Positions 35,813-44,641 are shown, counted from the stretch's first letter. The stretch: DNA of 46,030 nt from Pseudonocardiales bacterium (GCA_030840445.1 JAVEEN010000294.1:1-46030); one strand, 5' to 3'. Program-made: numbers and translations. Notes: generated by a model not told the origin, from the sequence alone.

Positions 35813-37179
35813 GATTGTCGAGCCAGGTCGCTGGATCGTGTGCGTAGTCGGCCCAGTAGTCACCGGGCTCGTTGACGCCGGGCAGCGGGGGAGTCCAGGC
35901 CTTCTGAAGCAGCTCCTCGGGATTGCCGAGCTGCTCAGCCAGTTCGACGACGCCCGGATCGGACAGCGCGCTGAGGCGGCCTTCCTCGACCACCGTGAAC
36001 TCCTCGCCGGCGGTGCTGGTAAGCACATAGGTCGGAAGCTGCAGGTGGATGTGCAGATGACCCCACGTGATGCCCCGCTCCGCTGCCCATGCCTCCGAGG
36101 GGTTTCCGTTGGCGGTGCCGAAGCCCATGTGCATGTAGCCCGAGCTCAGCCGCTCGAACATCGCGGCGTGCCCGGCGAGGGAGAACGCGTACGGCGGACG
36201 AACCATCTTCGGATGGGTACCGATTGCCGCCTCCCACAGCCAGAACAGGCCGGGTCCGGGGTGCTCGGGGTACTGGATGTTGCGAGTCTCGTGCAGCACC
36301 TCCCGCCACTTCTCGCCGTACTCGCCGCCGCCATCGATCTTGGTGACCTGGCCGTCCTCGACCGTCAGCGTGCAGTGCTGGAACGGCTTGCCGTAGTGGT
36401 TCAAGGTTCCCGCGACCACACCGTTCACAGTTGGCATCGGGTTGTACGGCGGCGTCGGGTATCCATACAGGTGACCGAGGTAGTACTTGTCGACGAATCG
36501 TCGACGCGAGTTGGTTCGCTCGTAGTGTTCGGCCGTCCAGTGCTCGGCTTTGAGCTCGAAGCGCAGGTCGGTCCCCTCGGGATCGGTCAGGTGCACGCTC
36601 GCGCCGCGACCGTGCTCCCAGATCGGCTTCCACGCGGTCTCATTGATTCGGTCCCAGAGCGGCCACGGGAATCCGGCGGCGGGGAAGGTCGCGCGGTGGA
36701 ACCACGGGATGCCTTCGTACCGGGTGCCGTCGAGAACCGGCAGCGGGCCGCCCTCGCCCTGCAGCAAAAGGGAATAGCCTTGCTTGACCGCGGCATCCTC
36801 GAGCCACTTCAGCCGGCCCTGCCACGCGTCGAAGGCAACATCACGCTCGATACCCGGGACGTTGTGCATCATGCCGCGAAATTCATCCAGCGGGTCGAGG
36901 GCGCGGTCGGCCACATCCACATGGAAGATGTCGACGGTCGCGTCCAGTTCGGTCATTGCCTCGACCAGTGCAGCGGTCACGGCCGGATCGTCGGTTGCCT
37001 TCTCCACCAGCAGCACCCGCTCGCCGGCCTTTATGTCATATCCTGCTGTCTTGGTCCGGTTGAGCGAGGGCCCGCGCACGATTGCGCGGGCGGCATCCAG
37101 CAGCGTCGGCGCGACTACGACCTGGTCTACCCGTGATTCGGTAGAGATTGATGCGGCGCCGTTTTCGGTTGAAGCCATA
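35787..37179 (-). CDS. M29 aminopeptidase / 2,5-dihydroxypyridine 5,6-dioxygenase (NicX) superfamily metalloenzyme
   Basis: YDIKAGERVLLVEKATDDPAVTAALVEAMTELDATVDIFHVD; ASVHLTDPEGTDLRFELK; PTVNGVVAGTLNHYGKPFQHCTLTVEDGQVTKIDGG; MFERLSSGYMHMGFGTANGNPSEAWAAERGITWGHLHIHLQL; probable start MASTENGAAS (ORF track opens at 37232). Confidence 0.6.
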
Positions 37180-37238
37180 TGTCTTCCCGATCCGTTGCTC
37201 GTGAGGATGCTCATCGGCCTGATGCGAGGCATCAGATA

Positions 37239-37263
37239 GAATACGTATCGTATTCAGAATCCA
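37239..37263. promoter_or_regulatory. Perfect inverted repeat GAATACG-TAT-CGTATTC overlapping ATTCAGAATCCA element
   Basis: Located in the divergent intergenic region between M29-like gene and alpha/beta-hydrolase gene. Confidence 0.5.
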
Positions 37264-37531
37264 TGCGGTGTGGCAAGGTCCTGTGATCAGGACGAGGTGT
37301 GGCCCTCGGATGCCACTGGCTGGGTCATTTCGCGTTGTCGGTCAAGCTGCTCAGCGCCCGGGATCGCGATTTCAGCCGCCGGCGGTCTGTTGCCCAGCGA
37401 GCCGGGCAGGGCTCTGATCTTCTGGGAAATCCAGCTATTCGACGAGTTGGGATTCACAACTGCTTGATGGCGGGCACCATCGGTTGTACTGTTTGATGAA
37501 TATTGGATACGGTAGCCAAGCAGGAGAGACA

Positions 37532-38482
37532 TTGAAGACTGAGCGGGTGCAGTTCTATAGCGACGGATCTCTGATCGCTGGGTTGTGGCGCACTCCCGAC
37601 CAGCCGGCTGACGGCCCGCTTCGCGCCATCGTGCAGGGACCCGGGTGGCTCGGTCTCAAGGACGCGAAACTTTACGTGCGGTACCACGAGGCATTGACCG
37701 CCGCCGGATTCGGCGTGCTGATCTTCGACTACCGAGGGTTCGGTGAGTCCGAAGGTGACCGCAACATCGTCTCGCCGGCCAACCAGTTGGCTGACCTGGT
37801 GAACGCGGTTACCTACCTGACCACTCGCGAGGACGTCCAGGCCGACGCCATCGGCGCCTTCGGAACTGGCGGTACCGGCGGTGGAAACGCTGTGTTATTG
37901 CTCGCGGCCGACGATCGGGTGCGGGCAGCGGTAAGTCAGGTACCGGTGGCCGACGGCCGGGACTGGTTGCACCGGATGCGTCCGGAGCACGAATGGCTCA
38001 GCTACCTCGAAGCCTTGGACACCGACCGCCGCGATCGGGTGCTCACCGGCAAGGGCCGGCTGATCCACCCTCGTGAGGAGATCATGGTTCCGACACCGGA
38101 ACGTCGGGCGACGACCGTCAAGTCCGACGTGGACGATCTGATCCCGACCGCGGTGAGCTTGCGCTCGGCCGATGAAATCATGCAATACCAGCCGATCGAG
38201 GCGGCTAAGTCGCTGACCAAACCGCTGATGACCATCGCGGTCGAGGGTGACGCCACGACCCCGACCGATCATGCCATCGCGCTGCACGAGGCGGCGCGCG
38301 GACCGAAGTGCCTGATCATGCAGCGGCACACGACTCACTATGCCGCCTACGACCGCTACTGGACCACTGTTACCCCACGCTTGGTGGCTTGGCTGGACAC
38401 CTATGTCCAGCCGGCCGATGTCGCCGTGCACACAGTCGCCGACGACGGTTCTATCTCGACAACCCTGGAGGTTTCTTCGTGA
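37532..38482 (+). CDS. Alpha/beta-hydrolase (dienelactone hydrolase/UilS-like), non-canonical nucleophile elbow
   Basis: AIVQGPGWLGLKDAKLYVRYHEALTAAGFGVLIFDYRGFGESEGDR; AIGAFGTGGTGGGNAVLLLAADDRVRAAVSQVPV; TTG 37532 after caggagag RBS. Confidence 0.7.
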   Translation: MKTERVQFYSDGSLIAGLWRTPDQPADGPLRAIVQGPGWLGLKDAKLYVRYHEALTAAGFGVLIFDYRGFGESEGDRNIVSPANQLADLVNAVTYLTTREDVQADAIGAFGTGGTGGGNAVLLLAADDRVRAAVSQVPVADGRDWLHRMRPEHEWLSYLEALDTDRRDRVLTGKGRLIHPREEIMVPTPERRATTVKSDVDDLIPTAVSLRSADEIMQYQPIEAAKSLTKPLMTIAVEGDATTPTDHAIALHEAARGPKCLIMQRHTTHYAAYDRYWTTVTPRLVAWLDTYVQPADVAVHTVADDGSISTTLEVSS

Positions 38483-39852
38483 CAGTCGACCTGCGGATCA
38501 GCGGCGGTACCGTCGCGATTCCGACCGGATCGGTTACTGCTGACGTACTCGTCAACGACGGGCGGATCGTCGGCATCGTCGACCCCGCCCTCGACACCGA
38601 AGCGCGCCGAACCATCGACGCCACCGGCCGCTACGTACTGCCCGGCATGGTCGATGTGCATGTGCATACCCGCGAGCCTGGGTACGAGTACAAGGACGAT
38701 ATCCGCACCACGAGCGAGCAGGCTGCTGCCGGTGGGGTGACCACGATCTTCGGCATGCCGAACCTGAAGCCGGCAACGACGACCGCGGCCCTGCTCTCCG
38801 ACGTGTTCGAGCAGTACGCCCAGACATCACTGGTTGACTACAACCACAATCCGGCCGCGACCCAGAGCGGCGAGATTGCCGGGATGGCGGCGCAGGGCAT
38901 TCGTGCCTACAAGGTGTACATGGTGGTCGACACCGGGCGTGACTACCCACATCCGGCCGGCACCGGCATGCACGATCACGGTGATCTGCTGCGAATGATG
39001 GATGAAATCACAAAGACGGGCCTGCGGTTCATCATTCATCCGCACGACCAGTCATTGATGGACTACATCGAGAAGCAGTACCTCGACCGCGGCGAGAACA
39101 CCCCGCAGGGTTACGCGCAGGCCTATGCAGAGCGCAACGGCGTCATCTGGGATACCGCCATCGACGTCGTCCTGCGCCTGGCCGAGGCGTCGGGTTGCCC
39201 GGTCCACATCGCGCATATGCAGACCAAGCGTTCCATCGACGCAGTCCGCCGGGCCAAGATCCGCGGTATCGATGTGACCTGCGAGGTCAACCACTGGGGA
39301 CCGTTCCTATCCACCTGGGACGACGTGGAGCGGCTCGGTCCGTACGCACTGTCGTACTGGGTGCCTGACGAAGGTCGCGAGGCGATCTGGGAAGGCTTGC
39401 GGGACGGCACTATCGACATCTGCTCCTCTGATCACGCACCCCACACCCGTGAGGAGAAGGAGATCGGGTGGACCGAGATGTGGAGCTGCCACACCGGCAC
39501 CCCGGGTATCCAGTACTACTACCCGTTGCTGCTCGACGCGGTCACCAAGGGCAAGCTGACCCTGGAGCGAGTTACCGACCTGGTCGCCTTCCAGCCTGCA
39601 GCGAAGTTCGGTTTGGAAAGCTCCAAGGGGGCGATCGAAGTCGGCCGGGATGCTGACCTGGTGATCGCCAACCTCGATTCACCCTGGACGATCGCCAACG
39701 ACGGCGTGCTGTCGAAGACCGGCTGGACCCCGTACGACGGACGGACTATCAACGCCGCCATCGAACACACCCTCGTTCGCGGCGAATTCGTTCTCGAAGA
39801 CAGCAAGGTGGTCGGCGTCGCGGGACAGGCCCGCCTTGCCACCCCACGCTGA
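38479..39852 (+). CDS. Cyclic amidohydrolase (dihydroorotase/allantoinase/hydantoinase family)
   Basis: LPGMVDVHVHTREPGYEYKDD (HxH); GIRAYKVYM (carboxylated Lys region); FIIHPHD; VHIAHMQT; DICSSDHAPH; GTG 38479 overlaps preceding stop. Confidence 0.85.
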   Translation: MTVDLRISGGTVAIPTGSVTADVLVNDGRIVGIVDPALDTEARRTIDATGRYVLPGMVDVHVHTREPGYEYKDDIRTTSEQAAAGGVTTIFGMPNLKPATTTAALLSDVFEQYAQTSLVDYNHNPAATQSGEIAGMAAQGIRAYKVYMVVDTGRDYPHPAGTGMHDHGDLLRMMDEITKTGLRFIIHPHDQSLMDYIEKQYLDRGENTPQGYAQAYAERNGVIWDTAIDVVLRLAEASGCPVHIAHMQTKRSIDAVRRAKIRGIDVTCEVNHWGPFLSTWDDVERLGPYALSYWVPDEGREAIWEGLRDGTIDICSSDHAPHTREEKEIGWTEMWSCHTGTPGIQYYYPLLLDAVTKGKLTLERVTDLVAFQPAAKFGLESSKGAIEVGRDADLVIANLDSPWTIANDGVLSKTGWTPYDGRTINAAIEHTLVRGEFVLEDSKVVGVAGQARLATPR

Positions 39853-39877
39853 CCAACCAGTAGATGAGGACAAACCG

Positions 39878-40852
39878 ATGAAGTTTGGACTGCTGCTTCC
39901 CCATTTCGGCGAGCACGCATCGAAAGAGAACCTGTTGCAAGGTGCCAAGCGCGCCGAAGAGCTTGGATTCGACTCGGTATGGGTACGCGATCACCTTGTG
40001 TTCGAGCCCCATGGCGAGATGGAGAAGCCCAATCGCACGTTCTACGACGCGCTCACCACGCTGACCGCGATCGGTGCGGTGACCGAGCGGATCCAGCTTG
40101 GCACCGGCTCGCTGATCCCGTTCCGGCACCCGCTCGTCACCGCCCTGATGGCCGGCACCATCACCCAGTTGGTCGGTAACCGGTTGATCCTCGGTTTCGG
40201 TGCGGGCACCTTCGACCACGAGTTCGACGCCATCGAGTGGGGTGGCCGTGATCGCGTGGAGATGGTTCGCTCCAACGCCGAGATCCTGCGCAGGGTGTTC
40301 ACCGAGAACGACGTGAGCTATGACGATGGCATCTTCAAGTTCAACGATGTCACCATCGAGCCCAAGCCCGTCGGTGGCCGGGTGCCGTTCTGGTACTGCG
40401 GCGCGACTCCCCGCTCGGCTCGGCTGGCCGTGGAGTTCTGTGACGGCTGGATGCCTGGTCGGATCGGTCTGGGGACGATGGAAAAGCGCATTCAGACAAT
40501 GAAGGAACTATCGTCCGAGCAGAATAAGCCGATGCCGACCATCGCCGTCATTCCGCCGACCTCGATCGAGTCCTCACGCGAGGAAGCGCTCAAGGACGTG
40601 AATATCCCGGGTTTGCTCGCTTGGGCCAACAAGGCGAAGTTCACGGTCAAGCCGCCATCGGGCTCGTTCGAGACCGTTGACGATCTGGCTGGACAGCTGA
40701 TCGCCGGCAACCCGGACGAGGCAGTCGCTCAGGTGGAGCAATTCCGCGAGGTCGGCGTGGAGCATCTGGTTTTCGACTTCCGATTCAAGTTCGACCGTTG
40801 GTTCGAGCAGATCGAACTTCTCGGCACCGAGGTGCTTCCCAAGCTGCGCTGA
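39878..40852 (+). CDS. Luciferase-like monooxygenase (LLM) family flavin/F420-dependent oxidoreductase 2
   Basis: MKFGLLLPHFGEHASKENLLQGAKRAEELGFDSVWVRDHLVF; LILGFGAGTFDHEFDAIEW; PFWYCGATPRSARLAVEFCDGWMPGR. Confidence 0.85.
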   Translation: MKFGLLLPHFGEHASKENLLQGAKRAEELGFDSVWVRDHLVFEPHGEMEKPNRTFYDALTTLTAIGAVTERIQLGTGSLIPFRHPLVTALMAGTITQLVGNRLILGFGAGTFDHEFDAIEWGGRDRVEMVRSNAEILRRVFTENDVSYDDGIFKFNDVTIEPKPVGGRVPFWYCGATPRSARLAVEFCDGWMPGRIGLGTMEKRIQTMKELSSEQNKPMPTIAVIPPTSIESSREEALKDVNIPGLLAWANKAKFTVKPPSGSFETVDDLAGQLIAGNPDEAVAQVEQFREVGVEHLVFDFRFKFDRWFEQIELLGTEVLPKLR

Positions 40853-40863
40853 AAGAGGTTCGC

Positions 40864-40937
40864 TCCGATTCCCACAGATCAGCCGGGGTCAGACCGGACT
40901 GGTTGGTCGCGCTGGCCGCTGGTCTGTGGGGATTGGA
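40864..40937 (+). other. Long RNA hairpin candidate, 20-bp stem (17 WC + 3 G-U), 34-nt loop
   Basis: Arms tccgattcccacagatcagc (40864-40883) and gctggtctgtggggattgga (40918-40937), 11 nt after LLM stop. Confidence 0.6.
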
Positions 40938-40981
40938 AGGGCTGGTCGGTGACTGCAACTTCCTTGTTCCTGCGAGCCTCT

Positions 40982-41017
40982 TCGAAGACCTCGAAGACCT
41001 CGAAGACCTCGAAGACC
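40982..41017 (+). repeat. Tandem repeat, 9-bp unit TCGAAGACC x4 (degenerate flanking copies)
   Basis: Read directly. Confidence 0.95.
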
Positions 41018-41385
41018 TCGACGGTTCGCACCCGCCACGCTCGGCACGGATCGTCGGCGTCCGGCTTTCCGCAGCGGCCCGGAGCTCCTGATGATGCGGT
41101 GTGGCTGCAAATCTGTCGTCGGTACTTCGCCTTATCCAGGCAACGGCGTCACGTTCTTCGGATTCTCGCATCCTCCTAGATGGAATCTCCCTGACTGTTA
41201 CGGGTACCGGAACCGGCGGCTTGTGAGGTGGGCGAGAGGGGTGGCCGTGATCCGCTTGCGGAGGGGTGCGCTGCTGTACTTGATGCCGCCTGCCGTTGTT
41301 CTGGCCGGGATTGGTCCGGACGCCTCGGCCAGGCGACGCCGCAACGGTTCGGGGCGCCGCTAGACATCGGCCATCGGATACCGGG

Positions 41386-41898
41386 ATGCAAACGTGGGCG
41401 GCGCGCGTCGCGACGGGTGTTGCGGCGCTTGTGGTCGCCGCAAATGTCGTAATGCTCGAGCGTTCCGATCATTCACACCAGACGGCGGACTTGCCGCGCG
41501 GTCGGCCGATAACGTTCGCCGACCAACCAGCCGTGATGAACCGGCTGGGCGCGTTGGCTGTGGCGAACTCGGTCCGTGCCAACCTGAAGGCCGCGCCGCT
41601 GCGGGCGTCCTGGTGCCTGGATGGCTTGGCCGCGACCTACGCGGCCAGCGCCGCGACCGGTGTCGCGCAGCCAACTATCTCACCCGGCACCTGCGGGCAG
41701 CCGCAGGTGCGATTCGGGTGGGCAACGGGTGCCGACCGGACGGGTATCCAAATGGCCCGCGCCGCGCTGGGCGCGAGCCCGTCCGGTCCTAGCCCGCTGG
41801 TCGATTCCGTGGCCCGGTCCGTGGGCTGGGCGCTGGCTCCATGCCGAGCTGGCGGGCAAGTGACGGGCTACGCGCTTGCGTGGGTGGTCAGCCCCTGA
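41386..41898 (+). CDS. Hypothetical small secreted/membrane-anchored protein
   Basis: MQTWAARVATGVAALVVAANVVMLE N-terminal hydrophobic segment; remainder weakly reminiscent of a CAP domain but not conclusive. Confidence 0.35.
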   Translation: MQTWAARVATGVAALVVAANVVMLERSDHSHQTADLPRGRPITFADQPAVMNRLGALAVANSVRANLKAAPLRASWCLDGLAATYAASAATGVAQPTISPGTCGQPQVRFGWATGADRTGIQMARAALGASPSGPSPLVDSVARSVGWALAPCRAGGQVTGYALAWVVSP

Positions 41899-42753
41899 CG
41901 ACGCCGAAGGGTCCGTTTCGGACCTGCGCCGCGGCCTGGTCTGTCCCATGGTCATTCTCCCCGGAGATCTGTCCTTGTCCTGGCCGGTTGGCCCGGACGC
42001 CGCCGGCGCGACCTGAGGCCGATGAAAACCACGTCAACGCTGAGCACGCCCATTACTACGATGACGGCGGCGATGAGCAAGGAGGCGCTCATCGCTGCCC
42101 ATTGGCGATCGCGAGCCCCGGGCTGCCGGTGGCGTCGGGTCGGGCTGGCCGGTGCTTTCCCACCGGCTCGCAGCCTGATTCGTCCAAACGGTTCATCGGC
42201 TTATCGGCACTACGGTTCATCGGTTCCGCGCGGAGCGCAGAAGCGGGGCAACCGCTCGTAATACCCGTCCGGCGCGCCGCATCACGTCAACGGGGTCGAG
42301 GTCCTCTTCCCGTGAGTGGCTGGCATCGTCGTAGTGCTGCCACGCAATGGTCAATCGCGCAAGGCTGTCCCGGTCGACCAGGATCTCGCGGTCCTCGGTG
42401 AGGAACAACGCCTGCGCCTTCGGTTGCGACAGTAGAAGTCGTCGATGGCGTCGAAGACATCGTTGTTGGTTCGGTTGCATGCCGTCTCCACCTGTCCTTG
42501 CTTGACTGTTCTGAAGCGGCCGACCCGGTCGTCGGCGGGTAGGTCTGTGAGGCGACTCGGGTCGATGGGCGCTCAGCACCAGCAGTGCGCGGGTCGCGAC
42601 GGCTTTGGCGTGGGCGCGCACCGTGCGCGACGTGAGACGGTGTCATACGGGTGGCCCGTTCGCCGGCACGATCCGAAAGCGACCGGCTGCGGGCGCACCG
42701 CCAACGTTGACACCGGCGATCGAACCCGGACTGTCCTCCCGTTGCCGTCCCCG

Positions 42754-42787
42754 TCGTCTTTGCGTTCCCATCGTCTTTGCGTTCCCA
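42754..42787 (+). repeat. Tandem duplication of tcgtctttgcgttccca (17 bp x2)
   Basis: Read directly. Confidence 0.9.
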
Positions 42788-43169
42788 TCTTCGATCGCGC
42801 CGAGGTTGGGCACGGCGTTCTACATGAGACACGCGCCAGGGCCGCGTTTATGACGCGAACTCGAAAGCTGCCCATAGCTCTGCGGAGGTAGCCGTTTGGT
42901 GCCGCGGCGACGGCAACACCTGTGGGTAATCGAGCGGTCACTCTCCGACCTGCGCGGTCTTCAGGCGGCGACCTCTGCTTCGCCGCGTCATGATCGAGTG
43001 GCGTCAAACTTCACCAGAGTGGATGGCGCCTTCAAGGCGCCGCCACGCCGCTCCCCCGCGGCGAAACTGTTGGCGCCGACAACCCCCCGTCTTGGCGCTG
43101 ACCCGAGGGCGGCGGCGCGCCAGGGGATAGCGCCTGGGGTGGTCTTCGCGTCGCCGCCTCTCCGGCGCT

Positions 43170-43183
43170 CGAACATACGTTCA
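43170..43183. promoter_or_regulatory. LexA/SOS-box-like palindrome CGAACATACGTTCA
   Basis: GAAC-N4-GTTC core; 13 of 14 positions fit CGAACRNRYGTTYC. Confidence 0.45.
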
Positions 43184-43552
43184 CCGCGGCCGGTGTAGCG
43201 GCTTGCGTGACCCCGCCCCACCGCTGAGGCCGTCCCCAGCACCGCCGCCGCACCGCCCCCAGCACCGCGGACAAGACCATCGCCTGCGAACTTTGCCCCG
43301 AACCGTTTGCCCCGACCAGGGGGTCTGCTGCGCCCGCCCGGGATAAGGCCCAGGTGCTCGGTCCTCTTGTAAAACGTGCAAACCCGACGGGGCGGACCAA
43401 TCGCAGTACGAATCGCAGCACGAACGCTGTCGGGAATGTGCTGGCGCGGTGTCCGAAATCGGAAGCATCGCCGGTCGGCCGCAGGGCCGGACGTCACGTA
43501 CCCGCGGCTGCCGTCTCGTACTCAACGAGTCCAGCGAAGAGAGGAGGGGACG

Positions 43553-44641
43553 ATGCCGCGCGCCGTCAAGATCGTTGTGGTGCTTGGAACGAGACCCGAG
43601 ATCATCAAGCTCGCAAGCGTCATTCGGGAGCTCGGTGATCAGGCCGAGGTGGTCAACACCGGTCAGCATTACGACGCCGACATGTCTGGTGTGTTTCTCA
43701 AGCAGCTGGGCATCCCCGAGCCGAAGTACAACCTGGGCATCGGGGGGAAGACGCGGGGCGCCCAGATCGCCCGTGGCCTGGAAGAAATGGAGGCCCTCTT
43801 CCGCGCGAGCAGCCCAGCCGCGGTCATCGTGCAGGGCGACACCAATTCGACGCTGGCCGGCGCCCTCGCGGCCAACGCTCTCGGGATCCAGCTCGTGCAT
43901 GTGGAAGCGGGGCTGCGCAGTTACGACCGCGCCATGCCTGAGGAGCACAACCGGGTCCTGGTCGACCACCTCTCGGACTTCCTAGCTGCCGGAACAAGTG
44001 GCAATCTCACCAACCTAGTGCGTGAGGGCATTGACGCCAGCAGCATCGAAGTCACCGGCAACACGGTCGTCGAAGCCGTCCACGCGGCGCTCCCCGACGA
44101 GGCCAGCCGCCAGCAGGCTCTGGCAGATCTTCGCCTCACACCGGATCGGTTCGTGCTCGCGACGATCCATCGACCTGAGAACACCGACGACCCCGTCCAG
44201 CTCGCCGCGACGCTGACCGAGCTGGGCAGGCTGGGAATGCCGGTTGTCTTTCCGGTTCATCCGAGGACTCGTGCTGCGATCGAGCGCCACGGACTTGAGG
44301 CTCTGCTCGAGAAATTTGTCACCACCCAGCCGCTGGACTACCAGTCCTTCCTTGGCCTGGCAGCGCATGCCGCCGTGATCGTGTCCGACTCAGGCGGTGT
44401 GCAGGAAGAGGTCACGGTCCTGAAACGACCGCTCGTGGTTGTCCGTCGTTCCACCGAACGCCCCGAGTCCCTGGAGCATTTCGCGCGCATCGTGCCGCCG
44501 GGACCAACGGTTGGGGAGGCGGCCCGGGCGGCGATCGAGGACGGCGAACTCCTCGATGTGCTCGCCACGATCCCATCGCCCTTCGGCGACGGACGTGCGT
44601 CGCAGCGCATCGCAGAACGAATCCGGGCACTGGTCGCCTAG
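43553..44641 (+). CDS. wecB: Non-hydrolysing UDP-N-acetylglucosamine 2-epimerase
   Basis: VVLGTRPEIIKLASVIREL; VNTGQHYDADM; VQGDTNSTLAGALAA; HVEAGLRSYDRAMPEEHNRVLVDHLSD; SDSGGVQEE; ATG 43553 after gaggagggga. Confidence 0.92.
   Translation: MPRAVKIVVVLGTRPEIIKLASVIRELGDQAEVVNTGQHYDADMSGVFLKQLGIPEPKYNLGIGGKTRGAQIARGLEEMEALFRASSPAAVIVQGDTNSTLAGALAANALGIQLVHVEAGLRSYDRAMPEEHNRVLVDHLSDFLAAGTSGNLTNLVREGIDASSIEVTGNTVVEAVHAALPDEASRQQALADLRLTPDRFVLATIHRPENTDDPVQLAATLTELGRLGMPVVFPVHPRTRAAIERHGLEALLEKFVTTQPLDYQSFLGLAAHAAVIVSDSGGVQEEVTVLKRPLVVVRRSTERPESLEHFARIVPPGPTVGEAARAAIEDGELLDVLATIPSPFGDGRASQRIAERIRALVA

Noticed and set aside
35541-37136. Plus-strand 531-aa ORF
   Set aside because: Antisense to Clp-like and M29-like genes, which have motif support.
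40982-41017. CRISPR array
   Set aside because: Contiguous 9-bp tandem repeat without spacers and no cas genes.
42217-42621. Minus-strand 134-aa ORF as a real gene
   Set aside because: The C-terminal half looks protein-like, but there is no motif, weak start context and competing overlapping frames.
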